Shown here one piece after another: positions 16,062 through 25,062 of a stretch of DNA of 34,703 nucleotides; the first letter of the stretch is position 1; each line of letters opens with the position of its first letter. Source of the DNA: Tannerella sp. Its GTDB lineage: Bacteria > Bacteroidota > Bacteroidia > Bacteroidales > Tannerellaceae. Where the stretch lies: assembly GCA_031276175.1 (NCBI GenBank), contig JAISNP010000129.1, positions 1 to 34,703 on the forward strand, in the 5' to 3' direction. The position numbers were made by a program, and so were the translations under genes. The notes beneath the pieces were generated by a model, which saw nothing but the letters and a program-made list of their open reading frames with translations, was not told the DNA's origin and did no database searches.

Positions 16062-16065
16062 CAAA
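16035..16065 (-). promoter_or_regulatory. M23 peptidase-merR promoter (interleaved with alaS promoter)
   Basis: On the minus strand TTTG (16065-16062), exactly 19 bp, then TATATTTG (16042-16035), a full match to the Bacteroidetes consensus. It overlaps the alaS promoter almost completely, so the two should compete for polymerase. Confidence 0.8.
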
Positions 16066-16093
16066 ACATTTTGCACAATCATAACTATAAACT

Positions 16094-18715
16094 ATGTTAA
16101 CATCGAGAGAAATTCGAGAATCATTCAAATCGTTTTTTGCGTCCAAGGCGCATAAAATAGTGCCGTCGGCGCCGATGGTTATAAAAGGCGACCCTACGCT
16201 GATGTTTACGAACGCAGGGATGAACCAGTTTAAAGACATTATTTTAGGAAATGTTCCCGTGACATATCCGCGCGTGGCAGATTCGCAAAAATGCCTGCGC
16301 GTAAGCGGGAAGCACAACGACCTCGAAGAGGTGGGACATGATACGTATCATCATACCATGTTCGAAATGCTCGGAAACTGGTCGTTCGGCGATTATTTCA
16401 AGAAGGAGGCCATCAACTGGGCATGGGAATATCTGGTAGACGTGCTGGGACTGAATCCCGACCGTCTTTATGCTACCGTTTTCGAAGGAAGTCCGTCCGA
16501 AAATCTTACACGCGACGACGAGGCAGCCGGCTACTGGGCGCAAATCCTTCCGGAAACCCATATCCTTCAGGGAAACAGGCACGACAACTTCTGGGAAATG
16601 GGCGACACAGGGCCATGCGGACCGTGTTCCGAAGTGCATATCGACATCCGCTCCGAAGCCGAACGCGCCGCCGTGCCGGGGCATGAACTGGTGAATAAAA
16701 ACCACCCGCAAGTGATTGAAATATGGAATCTCGTATTCATGCAATATAACCGCAAAGCCGACGGTTCGCTCGACAACCTGCCCGCCCGCGTGATTGACAC
16801 GGGGATGGGATTCGAACGCCTTTGCATGGCATTGCAGGGAAAGACTTCCAACTACGATACGGACATTTTCCAGCCGATTATTCAGGCGATTGCACGGATG
16901 ACGGGGTTTGTCTACGGCGCCGACAAACAGAAAGACGTCGCCATGCGCGTGGTGGCCGACCATATCCGCACGATAGCATTCTCCATCACCGACGGGCAGC
17001 TTCCGTCCAATGCAAAGGCAGGCTACGTCATCCGCCGCATACTTCGCCGCGCCGTCCGTTACGGCTATACGTTCCTCGAACGCAGGGAAGCGTTCATGTA
17101 CAAACTCCTGCCCACACTGATACAGGTAATGGGCGATGCCTATCCCGAACTCGCGGCTCAACAGGAACTCGTCGGCAAGGTGATGAAAGAAGAAGAGGAT
17201 TCGTTCCTGCATACGCTCGAAACCGGCATCCGCCTGCTGGAAAAAAAGATGGACGAGGCGAAGGCTTCAAACAGAAAAGTATTGGGGGGAACGGATGCGT
17301 TTATGCTGTATGACACTTATGGGTTCCCGCTCGACTTGACGGAACTGATCCTCCGCGAAAATGACATGGAGGCGGATATCGAATCGTTTCACGTTGAGAT
17401 GCAAAAGCAGAAAGACCGCGCGCGGAATGCCGCCGCAATTGAAACGGACGACTGGGTTGTGCTGCAAAACGGCGAAACGAAGTTTGTCGGGTACGACTTT
17501 TTCGAATGTGACGCTGCAATTCTGCGTTATCGCAAAATCAAGCAAAAGAACAAGGAACTGTATCAACTCGTGCTGTCCAAAACACCGTGCTACGCCGAGA
17601 TGGGCGGTCAGGTCGGCGACAGCGGCAGGCTTGTTTCCGAAACGGAAAATATCCCCATCCTCGATACGAAACGCGAAAACAGTTTGCCCGTGCATCTGGT
17701 CGCAGCTTTGCCCGCAGACGTAACCGCCCCGTTCACGGTAACGGTGGACAGGGATAGACGCATCCGTTGCGAATGTAACCATTCGGGCACGCACCTGCTG
17801 CACGAGGCATTGCGCGAAACGCTGGGGACGCACGTCGAGCAGAAAGGCTCCTACGTCTCGCCCGAATCGCTGCGGTTCGACTTCTCGCATTTCCAAAAAC
17901 TCACGTCCGAAGAAATCCGCAAGGTAGAAAGACTGGTCAACGCACGTATACGCGCAAATATCCCGCTCGAAGAATATCGCGCGGTGCCGATTGCCCGTGC
18001 GCGGGAGATGGGAGCAACGGCGCTGTTCGGCGAAAAATACGGCGAAGAGGTGCGCGTGGTGAAGTTCGGCACATCCGTCGAGTTCTGCGGCGGCACGCAT
18101 ATACCTTCTTCCGGAATGATCGGCTCGTTGTATATTGTAGAGGAGAGTTCGATTGCCGCGGGCGTGCGACGCATCGAAGCCGTCACCGCACAGGGCGCGG
18201 AAAAGTTTTTCTACAAGCATCAGGATATGATTCGAGAACTGCGCGCGCTGATGAGCAACGTCCCTAACCTGGCGCAAGGCATCGCAAAAACCGTCGAAGA
18301 AAACGCCGAACTGAAAAAGCAACTGACGGCTTACCTGAAAGAGAAGGTAGCCGGTTTGAAAAAACGGCTGCTGGAAGAAGCCATAGAACGAAACGGAACA
18401 AAGCTGTTTCTCTTCAAGGGCAACGGCAATATCGACGCATTCAAAGACCTTGCCTTCCAGCTAAAGTACGAAAACCAGGGGAAGATCTGTTTCGTGGCCG
18501 GAATAACAGACCGGGAAAAGTGCATGTTGATGGTGATGCTGAGCGACGAACTGGTGGCGGAAGGCCTTAACGCATCGCAATTAGTGAAAGAAGCGTCGCG
18601 GTTTATCGAAGGAGGCGGAGGCGGCCAGCCTCATTTTGCCACCGCAGGCGGTAAAAACGCAGACGGCCTCAACAGGGCCATTGATGCCGTACTGGAATCG
18701 GCCGGATTGAAATAA
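16094..18715 (+). CDS. alaS: Alanyl-tRNA synthetase
   Basis: A class II synthetase of 873 residues, the normal full length, that charges tRNA-Ala. The N-terminal catalytic domain opens with the typical [23 protein letters not shown], and motif 1/2 regions include [23 protein letters not shown] and [16 protein letters not shown]. The editing domain has its zinc and water-site residues in [12 protein letters not shown] and [13 protein letters not shown]. The C-Ala domain ends with [20 protein letters not shown] 16094 is preceded by a good promoter. aroB follows 21 bases downstream. Housekeeping gene, no oddities seen. Confidence 0.98.
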   Translation: MLTSREIRESFKSFFASKAHKIVPSAPMVIKGDPTLMFTNAGMNQFKDIILGNVPVTYPRVADSQKCLRVSGKHNDLEEVGHDTYHHTMFEMLGNWSFGDYFKKEAINWAWEYLVDVLGLNPDRLYATVFEGSPSENLTRDDEAAGYWAQILPETHILQGNRHDNFWEMGDTGPCGPCSEVHIDIRSEAERAAVPGHELVNKNHPQVIEIWNLVFMQYNRKADGSLDNLPARVIDTGMGFERLCMALQGKTSNYDTDIFQPIIQAIARMTGFVYGADKQKDVAMRVVADHIRTIAFSITDGQLPSNAKAGYVIRRILRRAVRYGYTFLERREAFMYKLLPTLIQVMGDAYPELAAQQELVGKVMKEEEDSFLHTLETGIRLLEKKMDEAKASNRKVLGGTDAFMLYDTYGFPLDLTELILRENDMEADIESFHVEMQKQKDRARNAAAIETDDWVVLQNGETKFVGYDFFECDAAILRYRKIKQKNKELYQLVLSKTPCYAEMGGQVGDSGRLVSETENIPILDTKRENSLPVHLVAALPADVTAPFTVTVDRDRRIRCECNHSGTHLLHEALRETLGTHVEQKGSYVSPESLRFDFSHFQKLTSEEIRKVERLVNARIRANIPLEEYRAVPIARAREMGATALFGEKYGEEVRVVKFGTSVEFCGGTHIPSSGMIGSLYIVEESSIAAGVRRIEAVTAQGAEKFFYKHQDMIRELRALMSNVPNLAQGIAKTVEENAELKKQLTAYLKEKVAGLKKRLLEEAIERNGTKLFLFKGNGNIDAFKDLAFQLKYENQGKICFVAGITDREKCMLMVMLSDELVAEGLNASQLVKEASRFIEGGGGGQPHFATAGGKNADGLNRAIDAVLESAGLK

Positions 18716-18736
18716 ACGGATTTGCATCGAGAACTT

Positions 18737-19795
18737 ATGAACGAAGTCATTTTTTGCGAAAACATTGCCGTCGAACTTGCATCGTACCTGTCCCGGAACA
18801 AATATGACAAGATATACATCCTGACGGATACGCATACGCAGGAAGCATGTTTCCCGCTCCTCGCCCAAGTCTCCGCACTTGCCGGCGCCACGCATATCGT
18901 CATCGAAGCCGGCGACATCCGTAAGGATATAGGACAGGTGATGCACGTCTGGAGCATCCTGTCGCAAACAGGCGCATCGCGCACGTCGCTCCTCATCAAT
19001 CTGGGCGGAGGCATGGTCTCCGATCTGGGCGGCTTTGCGGCCGCTTCGTTCAAACGCGGTATCCATACGATCAACATCCCGACAACCCTGATGGCTTCGG
19101 TCGATGCGGCGACAGGGGGAAAGACGGGCATCAACTTCAACGGACTGAAGAACGAAGTAGGCGCGTTTTACATGCCCGACTGCGTGATGATAGACTGCGG
19201 ATTCCTGCATACGCTCGACAGGGACAACCTGCTTTCGGGATTCGCGGAAGTACTTAAATACGGACTGATCAGTTCCGTCAAACTGTGGGCGACGGCGCTG
19301 AATTTCGAACTGACGACGGAACACATTGACATGGAAGCGCTCGACGCCATCGTCAGGGAATCGGTTGCCGTAAAAGTACGCATCGTGGCCGAAGATCCGC
19401 ACGAGAAAGGCCTCCGCAAGGCGCTGAATCTCGGACATACGGTCGGACATGCCTGCGAAAGCCTCTCGTTTGAGCAGAAACATCCCCTGCCGCACGGTCA
19501 TGCGGTAGCCGCAGGATTAGTCTGCGAACTGTTTCTTTCGCACAAATGTTGCGGTTTCCCCACGGAAGCGATGCGGCAGACAATCCGGTTTATCAAAAAA
19601 TGCTACCGCCCGTTCGTTTTCGACTGCCACGACTACGAAACGCTCTACGAATACATGACGCACGACAAGAAAAACGAAAACGGCATCATCCGCTTCACGC
19701 TGCTTTCGGACATCGGAGAAGTCAGGATCGATCGAAAAGCGGACAAGAAACTGGTGCAAGACGCATTTGACTTTTATCGCGATGCGATTTATTAG
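18737..19795 (+). CDS. aroB: 3-dehydroquinate synthase
   Basis: Converts DAHP to 3-dehydroquinate, step two of the shikimate pathway, in the cytosol with NAD+ and a divalent metal. It has 352 residues, normal length. NAD-binding and active-site segments are visible: LINLGGGMVSDLGGFAA, NIPTTLMASVDAATGGKTGIN, FAEVLKYGLI, NLGHTVGHACES and PLPHGHAVAAG, with the metal ligands expected in the last two and in the Glu of FAEVLK. I start at ATG 18737 (MNEVIF); an in-frame alternative is 18722, only 6 bases past the alaS stop. It lies in the alaS-aroB-araC run with 21-base gaps. Confidence 0.96.
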   Translation: MNEVIFCENIAVELASYLSRNKYDKIYILTDTHTQEACFPLLAQVSALAGATHIVIEAGDIRKDIGQVMHVWSILSQTGASRTSLLINLGGGMVSDLGGFAAASFKRGIHTINIPTTLMASVDAATGGKTGINFNGLKNEVGAFYMPDCVMIDCGFLHTLDRDNLLSGFAEVLKYGLISSVKLWATALNFELTTEHIDMEALDAIVRESVAVKVRIVAEDPHEKGLRKALNLGHTVGHACESLSFEQKHPLPHGHAVAAGLVCELFLSHKCCGFPTEAMRQTIRFIKKCYRPFVFDCHDYETLYEYMTHDKKNENGIIRFTLLSDIGEVRIDRKADKKLVQDAFDFYRDAIY

Positions 19796-19816
19796 CCAAT
19801 CACGGTGGCCTTAAAA

Positions 19817-20692
19817 ATGGAAGTAATCCGGAAAACAAAAAAGGCGGGGCACAGCATCCCGGTGCATAAAATGCACGAATGGTCGACAACCGGAATTATA
19901 CTGAAGCGCGTGCAGGGAAATATTCCGCTGCATGAAGATCAGCCCCATACTGCTATCGAAGAGGCGCACCGCGACAATTACTACATTTTCTTTCTTCAGG
20001 AACGTGGGGAATCCCGTCTGCTTATAGATTTCAAGGAATACCGGATGAGCGCCGACATGCTGGGATGTATTCTTCCGGGACAGATTCATTTCGGCGTTGA
20101 ACTGAATAATGTATCGGGGTGGTTCCTGTGTCTCGATGCGCTGTTTGTGAAAGATGAATGGAAAGAAACATTCGAAAAGGCATTGATGTCGGGCAATTTC
20201 GTTGTGCCCGATGCACAGGCGTTGACCGATTTGAGATACGGTTTTGAAATGTCGTACCGGAAGATGCAATCGGGAAACCGGCTGCTGGCGCAAACTGCCG
20301 TGGCATTGCTGACGGGCATTATTGCCGAACTGTATCAGCCCCGTCCGCCGTCCCTTTCCGGCAAACGGGCTGCGAACCTTACAAGGCGATTTAAGGCGCT
20401 GCTCCACGAACACCTGAACAGCAAAAAAAGCCCGTCGCAATATGCCCTCATGCTGCATGTCACGATCTCCTGCCTGAACGAATCGGTAAAAAGCATCACC
20501 GGGTTTACCGCCGGTTACTGGATACGGCATGAAATTATGCTCGAAGCCAAACGCCTGCTTTTATACACGGACATGAGCATAAAGGAAATCTCGTTCAAAC
20601 TGGGGTATGAAGATTATTCCTACTTTACGCGCCTGTTCACCAAAGCCGCAGGCGTATCGCCACAGCAGTTCAGGCAAAACTGCCTCAAATAG
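19817..20692 (+). CDS. AraC-family transcriptional regulator
   Basis: A 291-residue regulator with an N-terminal cupin-like sensing domain (residues about 20-170, including ILPGQIHFGVE) and a C-terminal AraC DNA-binding domain with two helix-turn-helix units. The second unit is well preserved: DMSIKEISFKLGYEDYSYFTRLFTKA, then GVSPQQFR. I prefer ATG 19817; a GTG at 19805 would add four residues. It is 21 bases after aroB and ends just before the ferredoxin promoter. Ligand and targets are unknown. The ferredoxin and ahpF genes downstream are candidates by position only. Confidence 0.9.
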   Translation: MEVIRKTKKAGHSIPVHKMHEWSTTGIILKRVQGNIPLHEDQPHTAIEEAHRDNYYIFFLQERGESRLLIDFKEYRMSADMLGCILPGQIHFGVELNNVSGWFLCLDALFVKDEWKETFEKALMSGNFVVPDAQALTDLRYGFEMSYRKMQSGNRLLAQTAVALLTGIIAELYQPRPPSLSGKRAANLTRRFKALLHEHLNSKKSPSQYALMLHVTISCLNESVKSITGFTAGYWIRHEIMLEAKRLLLYTDMSIKEISFKLGYEDYSYFTRLFTKAAGVSPQQFRQNCLK

Positions 20693-20716
20693 TCCTACAC
20701 TTGCTTCCTTTTATCC

Positions 20717-20748
20717 ATTGCCCGCGCTTTCGGCAGGGCGTAACTTTG
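20717..20748 (+). promoter_or_regulatory. Ferredoxin gene promoter
   Basis: ATTG (20717-20720), a 20-bp spacer and TAACTTTG (20741-20748) match the Bacteroidetes promoter pattern, 21 bases before the ATG. Confidence 0.65.
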
Positions 20749-20769
20749 CGCCGCAAATAATTTAAAACT

Positions 20770-21081
20770 ATGGTATATTATATTGTCGGCGGGATGGTTT
20801 TGCTTTGGATGCTTGGCGGGATTCATCGTCACAGGCGAGGCAGGAACAAGGTTGCGCGTGTCATCGAGGCCAATTGCACCGGATGCGCGTGTTGCCTGAA
20901 ATGGTGCAACCACAAGGCGCTGGAGCCGGTAAGCGACGAAAACGGGAAACGCATCGCAGTGAAGCATCCCGATAAATGCACCGGTTGCGGGAAATGTGTG
21001 GCCGCATGTAAGTTCAATGCGCTCGAAATTACGACGCGTGAATTCGACGTAAGAATACGCCGCATGTCGGCAAAACCATGA
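20770..21081 (+). CDS. Small membrane-anchored 2x[4Fe-4S] ferredoxin
   Basis: A 103-residue electron carrier. Residues 1-17 form a short hydrophobic helix (VYYIVGGMVLLWMLGGI) followed by a basic patch (HRHRRGRNK), consistent with an N-terminal membrane anchor and the cluster domain in the cytosol. Two cluster motifs follow: CTGCACCLKWCNH and CTGCGKCVAACKF, each CxxCxxCxxxC. It has its own promoter. The redox partner is not obvious; no Rnf, hydrogenase or oxidoreductase subunit is adjacent. The 42-bp repeat array begins at its stop codon. Confidence 0.9.
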   Translation: MVYYIVGGMVLLWMLGGIHRHRRGRNKVARVIEANCTGCACCLKWCNHKALEPVSDENGKRIAVKHPDKCTGCGKCVAACKFNALEITTREFDVRIRRMSAKP

Positions 21082-21286
21082 AAAAGTCGGAAACCTGCGT
21101 CATACCTGCGGCAGAATCGCAAAAACACTCGAAAACCTGCTTCATACCTGCGGCAGAACCGCAAAAACACTCGGAAACCTGCTTCGTACCTGCGGCAGAA
21201 CCATAAAAACACTCGAAAACCCGCTTCGTACCTGCGGCAGAACCATAAAAACAGACGGATTCACGCTTCTGCCGCAAGTATGAAGC
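21079..21286. repeat. 42-bp tandem repeat (4 units) ending in an inverted core copy
   Basis: Units at 21079-21120, 21121-21162, 21163-21204 and 21205-21246 share the cores AAAAACACTCG and ACCTGCGGCAGAA with a few substitutions. A partial fifth start follows. At 21267-21286 the core GCTTCATACCTGCGGCAGAA is present in inverted orientation with one mismatch, so it can pair with any of the direct copies. Because 42 is a multiple of three, long but meaningless reading frames run through the array. It fills half of the 422-bp gap between the ferredoxin and ahpF genes. Confidence 0.85.
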
Positions 21287-21427
21287 TTAAATACGAAAAT
21301 TAACCCGCTTCTGCCTGTCCGGAAAGTGAAGCGCCAAGTATGTTTTCTTGCATCGACCTCAGGCTACGGCGCGAAAACGCGATAAATAAACCCGCTTCCC
21401 GAATCATAACCTCAATCTATCGACGCA

Positions 21428-21472
21428 TCAAAATTATCAATTTGATTCGCGTCTGCCGGCACACTACCTTTG
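21428..21472 (+). promoter_or_regulatory. ahpF promoter with overlapping near-palindrome
   Basis: TTTG (21441-21444), a 20-bp spacer and TACCTTTG (21465-21472) match the Bacteroidetes promoter. An imperfect palindrome, TCAAAATTATCAATTTGA (21428-21445), covers the -33 box and could be an operator. I cannot say it is an OxyR site. Confidence 0.65.
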
Positions 21473-21503
21473 CGAAAAATAATCGCACATTAAATTACAT
21501 CCT

Positions 21504-23054
21504 ATGTTAGACGTATCATTAAAACAACAAGTGAAAGATGTCTTTTCCGGCTTGCAGGCAAACTTTGTGCTGGCAGCCGTCGTATCTCCGCAACACGAAA
21601 GCAGGGGCGAACTGCTCGAACTCCTGAACGACGTGGCGGACTGCTCCGACCGGATTGCCTGTACGGTTGAAGACGGCGACGGACTGGAATTTTCGCTGCT
21701 GAAAAACGGCGAAGATACAGGCATCAAATTTCGCGGAGTTCCCAACGGACACGAATTTACTTCCCTCCTCATGGCCGTCCTGAACAGCGACGGCAAAGGG
21801 AAAAACATCCCCGACGAAGCCCTCCGCAACCGCGTCAAGGCGCTGAAAGGCTGCATCCGGCTGACGACCTACGTATCCCTTACCTGCACGAACTGTCCCG
21901 ACGTGGTACAGGCGCTCAACCTGATGGCGCTCATGCACGAAAACTTATCGCACGAGATGGTAGACGGCGCCATCAATCAGGAAGAAGCCGACGCGCTGAA
22001 AATTCAGGCCGTACCTTCCGTCTTTGCCGACGGCGAATTGCTGCACGCCGGCAAATCGGGATTCGGCGAATTACTGGCAAAGCTGGAAGCAAAGTACGGT
22101 TCGGAGGCGACGACAACCGCAGGCGCGCCCAAACACTACGACGTCATCGTCGCCGGCGCCGGTCCTGCCGGCGCCTCGGCAGCCATCTATTCGGCGCGTA
22201 AGGGGCTGAAGGTTGCCGTCCTTGCCGAACGCGCCGGAGGACAGGTCAAGGAGACGGTCGGCATAGAAAATCTGATTTCCATCCCCTATATCACAGGCGA
22301 AACGCTCGCCGCCAACCTGAAACATCATCTTGACGCATACTCCGTCGACCTGTTCGAACATCGCAGGGTGGAACATGTCGAAGCGGAAGGAAAAAACAAA
22401 ATCGTCTCCACGGCAGGCGGCGAAAAATTCATCGCACCCGCATTGATTATCGCTACCGGCGCAAGCTGGCGACGACTGAACGTGCCCGGCGAAGCGGAAT
22501 ACATCGGGCATGGCGTAGCCTTTTGCCCGCACTGCGACGGGCCTTTCTACCGGGACAAACGTGTAGCCGTAGTCGGAGGAGGCAATTCCGGCATCGAAGC
22601 GGCTATCGACCTTTCCGGCATATGCGCACATGTCACCGTGCTGGAATTTCTGGACGAACTGAAAGCGGACAGCGTGTTGCAGGAAAAGGCAAAAAAACAA
22701 CCCAACATCGAAATATTCACAGCCTCGCAAACGCTGGAAGTCGTCGGCGACGGAAGTAAAGCGACCGGCATACGCATAAAAAACCGGCACACCGGAGAAG
22801 AACGCCTTATCGAACTCGACGGCATCTTCGTACAAATAGGACTGTCGCCCAACAGCGCCGTCTTCAAAGACACGGTCGGCACAAACCGTTTCGGCGAAAT
22901 CGAAACCGACGCGCACTGCCGCACTCCGCAGACGGGAATCTACGCCGCAGGCGACGTCTCGACCGTCCCCTTCAAACAAATCATCATCGCGATGGGCGAA
23001 GGAGCAAAAGCGGCGCTGTCGGCTTTTGAAGACAGGACGCGGGGATTGATTTAA
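21504..23054 (+). CDS. ahpF: Alkyl hydroperoxide reductase subunit F (NADH:peroxiredoxin reductase)
   Basis: A flavoprotein of 516 residues, close to the usual length, that passes electrons from NADH to the peroxiredoxin AhpC. The N-terminal tandem thioredoxin-like domain (1-200) carries the redox pair CTNC (Cys128/Cys131). Next come the FAD-binding VIVAGAGPAGASAAIYSARKG, the catalytic disulfide CPHC (Cys341/Cys344) followed by DGPFYRDK, the NADH-binding VAVVGGGNSGIEAAI and the C-terminal FAD motif GIYAAGDVSTVPFKQI. Only the AhpC partner is missing: the gene before it is a ferredoxin and the one after an aldehyde dehydrogenase. It has its own promoter and probably reads into the ALDH gene (41-base gap). 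Confidence 0.95.
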   Translation: MLDVSLKQQVKDVFSGLQANFVLAAVVSPQHESRGELLELLNDVADCSDRIACTVEDGDGLEFSLLKNGEDTGIKFRGVPNGHEFTSLLMAVLNSDGKGKNIPDEALRNRVKALKGCIRLTTYVSLTCTNCPDVVQALNLMALMHENLSHEMVDGAINQEEADALKIQAVPSVFADGELLHAGKSGFGELLAKLEAKYGSEATTTAGAPKHYDVIVAGAGPAGASAAIYSARKGLKVAVLAERAGGQVKETVGIENLISIPYITGETLAANLKHHLDAYSVDLFEHRRVEHVEAEGKNKIVSTAGGEKFIAPALIIATGASWRRLNVPGEAEYIGHGVAFCPHCDGPFYRDKRVAVVGGGNSGIEAAIDLSGICAHVTVLEFLDELKADSVLQEKAKKQPNIEIFTASQTLEVVGDGSKATGIRIKNRHTGEERLIELDGIFVQIGLSPNSAVFKDTVGTNRFGEIETDAHCRTPQTGIYAAGDVSTVPFKQIIIAMGEGAKAALSAFEDRTRGLI

Positions 23055-23095
23055 ACAGTAACATCAGCTATTCATTTTAAAAACAAATGTGTCTT

Positions 23096-24583
23096 ATGAA
23101 AACAATTCGAGAATTACCCGAACAGTGGCGCCCCAGAGCGCAGTATCAGTTATTAATCGACGGACAGTGGCGCAACGGCGCAACGGGAAAAACGTTCGCC
23201 TCCACCAGTCCCGCCACAAACGAACATCTGTCCGTCCTTGCCGCAGCCGACGCATCGGATGTAGACATGGCCGTGCAGGCGGCGTGGAAAGCATTTCCGG
23301 CATGGAGCAGAACCTCGCCGGCCGAACGCGCGGCCATACTGCTCAAAATAGCAGACCGGCTTGAAGCCGACACGGCGCGCTTTGCCGCCCTCGAATCGCT
23401 CGACAACGGCAAGCCCATACGCGAAACGACGCACATCGACGTGCCCATGTCGGTCGACCACTTTCGATACTTTGCCGGCGTAATCCGCGCGCACAGCGAC
23501 GAAGCGGATCTGATCGACGACAATACGCTGAGCATCGTCCTGAGCGAACCCGTCGGCGTAGTCGGGCAAATCATCCCATGGAATTTCCCCCTGCTGATGG
23601 CCGCATGGAAATTAGCGCCCGCGCTGGCCGCCGGAAACTGCATCGTAATCAAACCGTCGAAAGAAACTTCCGTTTCGCTTGCCGAACTGGGATATATCCT
23701 CAACGACCTCGTGCCCCCCGGCGTAATTAACATCCTGACCGGCCCCGGCTCGACCACCGGCAGCGCCATCCTTGCGCACCGGGAATTAAGCAAGCTGGCC
23801 TTCACCGGCTCGACCGAAGTAGGATACGACATTGCCAGAGCGGCTGCCGACAAACTGATCCCCGCCACGCTCGAACTGGGCGGCAAATCGGCAAACATCA
23901 TCTTCGAAGACGCTCAGCTCGACAAGGCAATCCACGGCGTCGCACTGGCCATCATCTTTAACCAGGGACAAGTATGCTGCGCCGGTTCGCGCCTCCTGAT
24001 ACAACGCAGCATCTACGAAAAAGTACTGACCGCCCTGAAAGAAAAATTCGAATCCGTCCGTATCGGCGACCCCCTCGACCCGCAAACCCAAATGGGCGCT
24101 CAGGTCAACCGCGAACAAATGGAAAAAATACTCGGTTTTGTAGACACGGCCATCCGCGAAGGCGCAAAGCTCGTCGCCGGCGGAGCGCGATACGGCACGG
24201 AAGGCGCCTTCGTGCAGCCGACAATACTGGCGGACGTAGACAACCGGATGTGCATCGCCCGCGAAGAAGTATTCGGCCCCGTCCTGGCCGTCATGCCCTT
24301 CGATACGGTCGACGAAGCCATACGGATAGCCAACGACTCCGACTTCGGCCTCGGCGGCGCCGTCTGGACGCGCGACATCAACCGCGCCCTCCACGTAGCA
24401 CGCAGCATACGCACAGGGCGCATGTGGGTAAACTGCTATAACGAGTTGCCCGCCCATGCACCGTTCGGCGGATACAAAAAGTCGGGAATAGGACGCGAAA
24501 CGCACAAGATGATTCTTGACGCCTACACGCAAAAGAAAAACATCTTCATCAGCACAAGCGAACATCCGGGCAACATGTACTGA
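23096..24583 (+). CDS. NAD(P)+-dependent aldehyde dehydrogenase
   Basis: A 495-residue member of the ALDH superfamily, normal class 1/2 length, that oxidises aldehydes to acids in the cytosol. Key elements: IIPWNFPLLMAAWKLAPALAAGN, the cofactor loop FTGSTEVG, the general base Glu260 in LELGGKSANIIF, catalytic Cys294 in GQVCCAGSR, and EEVFGPVLAV with FGGYKKSGIGRE at the end. I chose ATG 23096 (MKTIRELP); the frame opens three codons earlier at 23087. It lies 41 bases after ahpF, which suggests a shared transcript and a role in aldehyde or oxidative stress, though the substrate cannot be named. Confidence 0.93.
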   Translation: MKTIRELPEQWRPRAQYQLLIDGQWRNGATGKTFASTSPATNEHLSVLAAADASDVDMAVQAAWKAFPAWSRTSPAERAAILLKIADRLEADTARFAALESLDNGKPIRETTHIDVPMSVDHFRYFAGVIRAHSDEADLIDDNTLSIVLSEPVGVVGQIIPWNFPLLMAAWKLAPALAAGNCIVIKPSKETSVSLAELGYILNDLVPPGVINILTGPGSTTGSAILAHRELSKLAFTGSTEVGYDIARAAADKLIPATLELGGKSANIIFEDAQLDKAIHGVALAIIFNQGQVCCAGSRLLIQRSIYEKVLTALKEKFESVRIGDPLDPQTQMGAQVNREQMEKILGFVDTAIREGAKLVAGGARYGTEGAFVQPTILADVDNRMCIAREEVFGPVLAVMPFDTVDEAIRIANDSDFGLGGAVWTRDINRALHVARSIRTGRMWVNCYNELPAHAPFGGYKKSGIGRETHKMILDAYTQKKNIFISTSEHPGNMY

Positions 24584-24870
24584 AACGCCGTAAAAGACGC
24601 CGCGACGCATGTATATACTATTTGAACTTGATAATCCTTTACCGGCAAGTCGCCTGTTTTTGACCGGATACTCAGGTGTGCCGTTACGGGGCAGCGCTAC
24701 TTCAGCTGTTCCGCTTCCTGCCGGTGGCGTTCCACACATCGCCCGATTGTTTTTAAAGGCCGGATACGATGCCGGCCATCAGGGTTGAAATTAAAATCAA
24801 ATGTTCCATAGTAATGATAATTAATTGATTATTTAATATGATAATAAAAAAAGACTGTGTCGGGAGCCGA
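24584..24870. other. Intergenic DNA without a supported gene
   Basis: I see no convincing gene. A 6-bp-stem hairpin, GGCCGG/CCGGCC, lies at 24758-24777. On the minus strand an 18-codon hydrophobic frame (24809-24753) and the tail of a longer frame overlap it, but neither has a recognisable promoter. Confidence 0.4.
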
Positions 24871-24951
24871 AATCCTCACGTGAGTTTGTTTCAAACTCAC
24901 ATGAGTTTGTTTCAAACTCATGTGAGCTTGTTTCAAACTCACGTGAGGATT
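24871..24951. repeat. 81-bp long hairpin built from three 21-bp palindromic units
   Basis: Three 21-bp units (24875-24895, 24896-24916, 24917-24937) of the form CTCACGTGAGTTTGTTTCAAA, with small changes in the CACGTG centre, plus a final CTCACGTGAG. The ends AATCCTCACGTGAG (24871-24884) and CTCACGTGAGGATT (24938-24951) are exact reverse complements. The two halves pair along almost their full length (about 40 bp) apart from a TTT bulge and one mismatch. T residues follow on the plus strand (24950-24954), so it could also end transcription. Confidence 0.85.
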
Positions 24952-25062
24952 TTTCGTCTTTCTCCGGAAACGGGCTGTTTCTTCCCCGTTCCGGGACGAC
25001 ATATGCGGCGTATATCTTCATCGTTCGGTTTCCTGAAAATACTTTATACGGCGCTTTCGCTG

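Noticed and set aside
21029-21277. Minus-strand frame with 14-residue repeats (GSAAGTK type)
   Set aside because: It is produced by the 42-bp non-coding array, whose period is a multiple of three. Other frames are equally open, there is no promoter, and it overlaps the ferredoxin gene.
23786-24739. Minus-strand frame opposite the aldehyde dehydrogenase
   Set aside because: Antisense to conserved ALDH codons, with no domain.
24753-24809. 18-residue hydrophobic peptide on the minus strand (MEHLILISTLMAGIVSGL)
   Set aside because: It resembles a small membrane peptide or type I toxin in length and hydrophobicity and ends in a hairpin, but no TAnnTTTG promoter or antisense partner is visible and such short frames occur by chance.
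24668-24830. Minus-strand frame ending in KTIGRCVERHRQEAEQLK
   Set aside because: It reads like a protein tail, but it has no ATG, only about 40 codons lie between stops, and it overlaps the small hydrophobic frame. At best it is a remnant.
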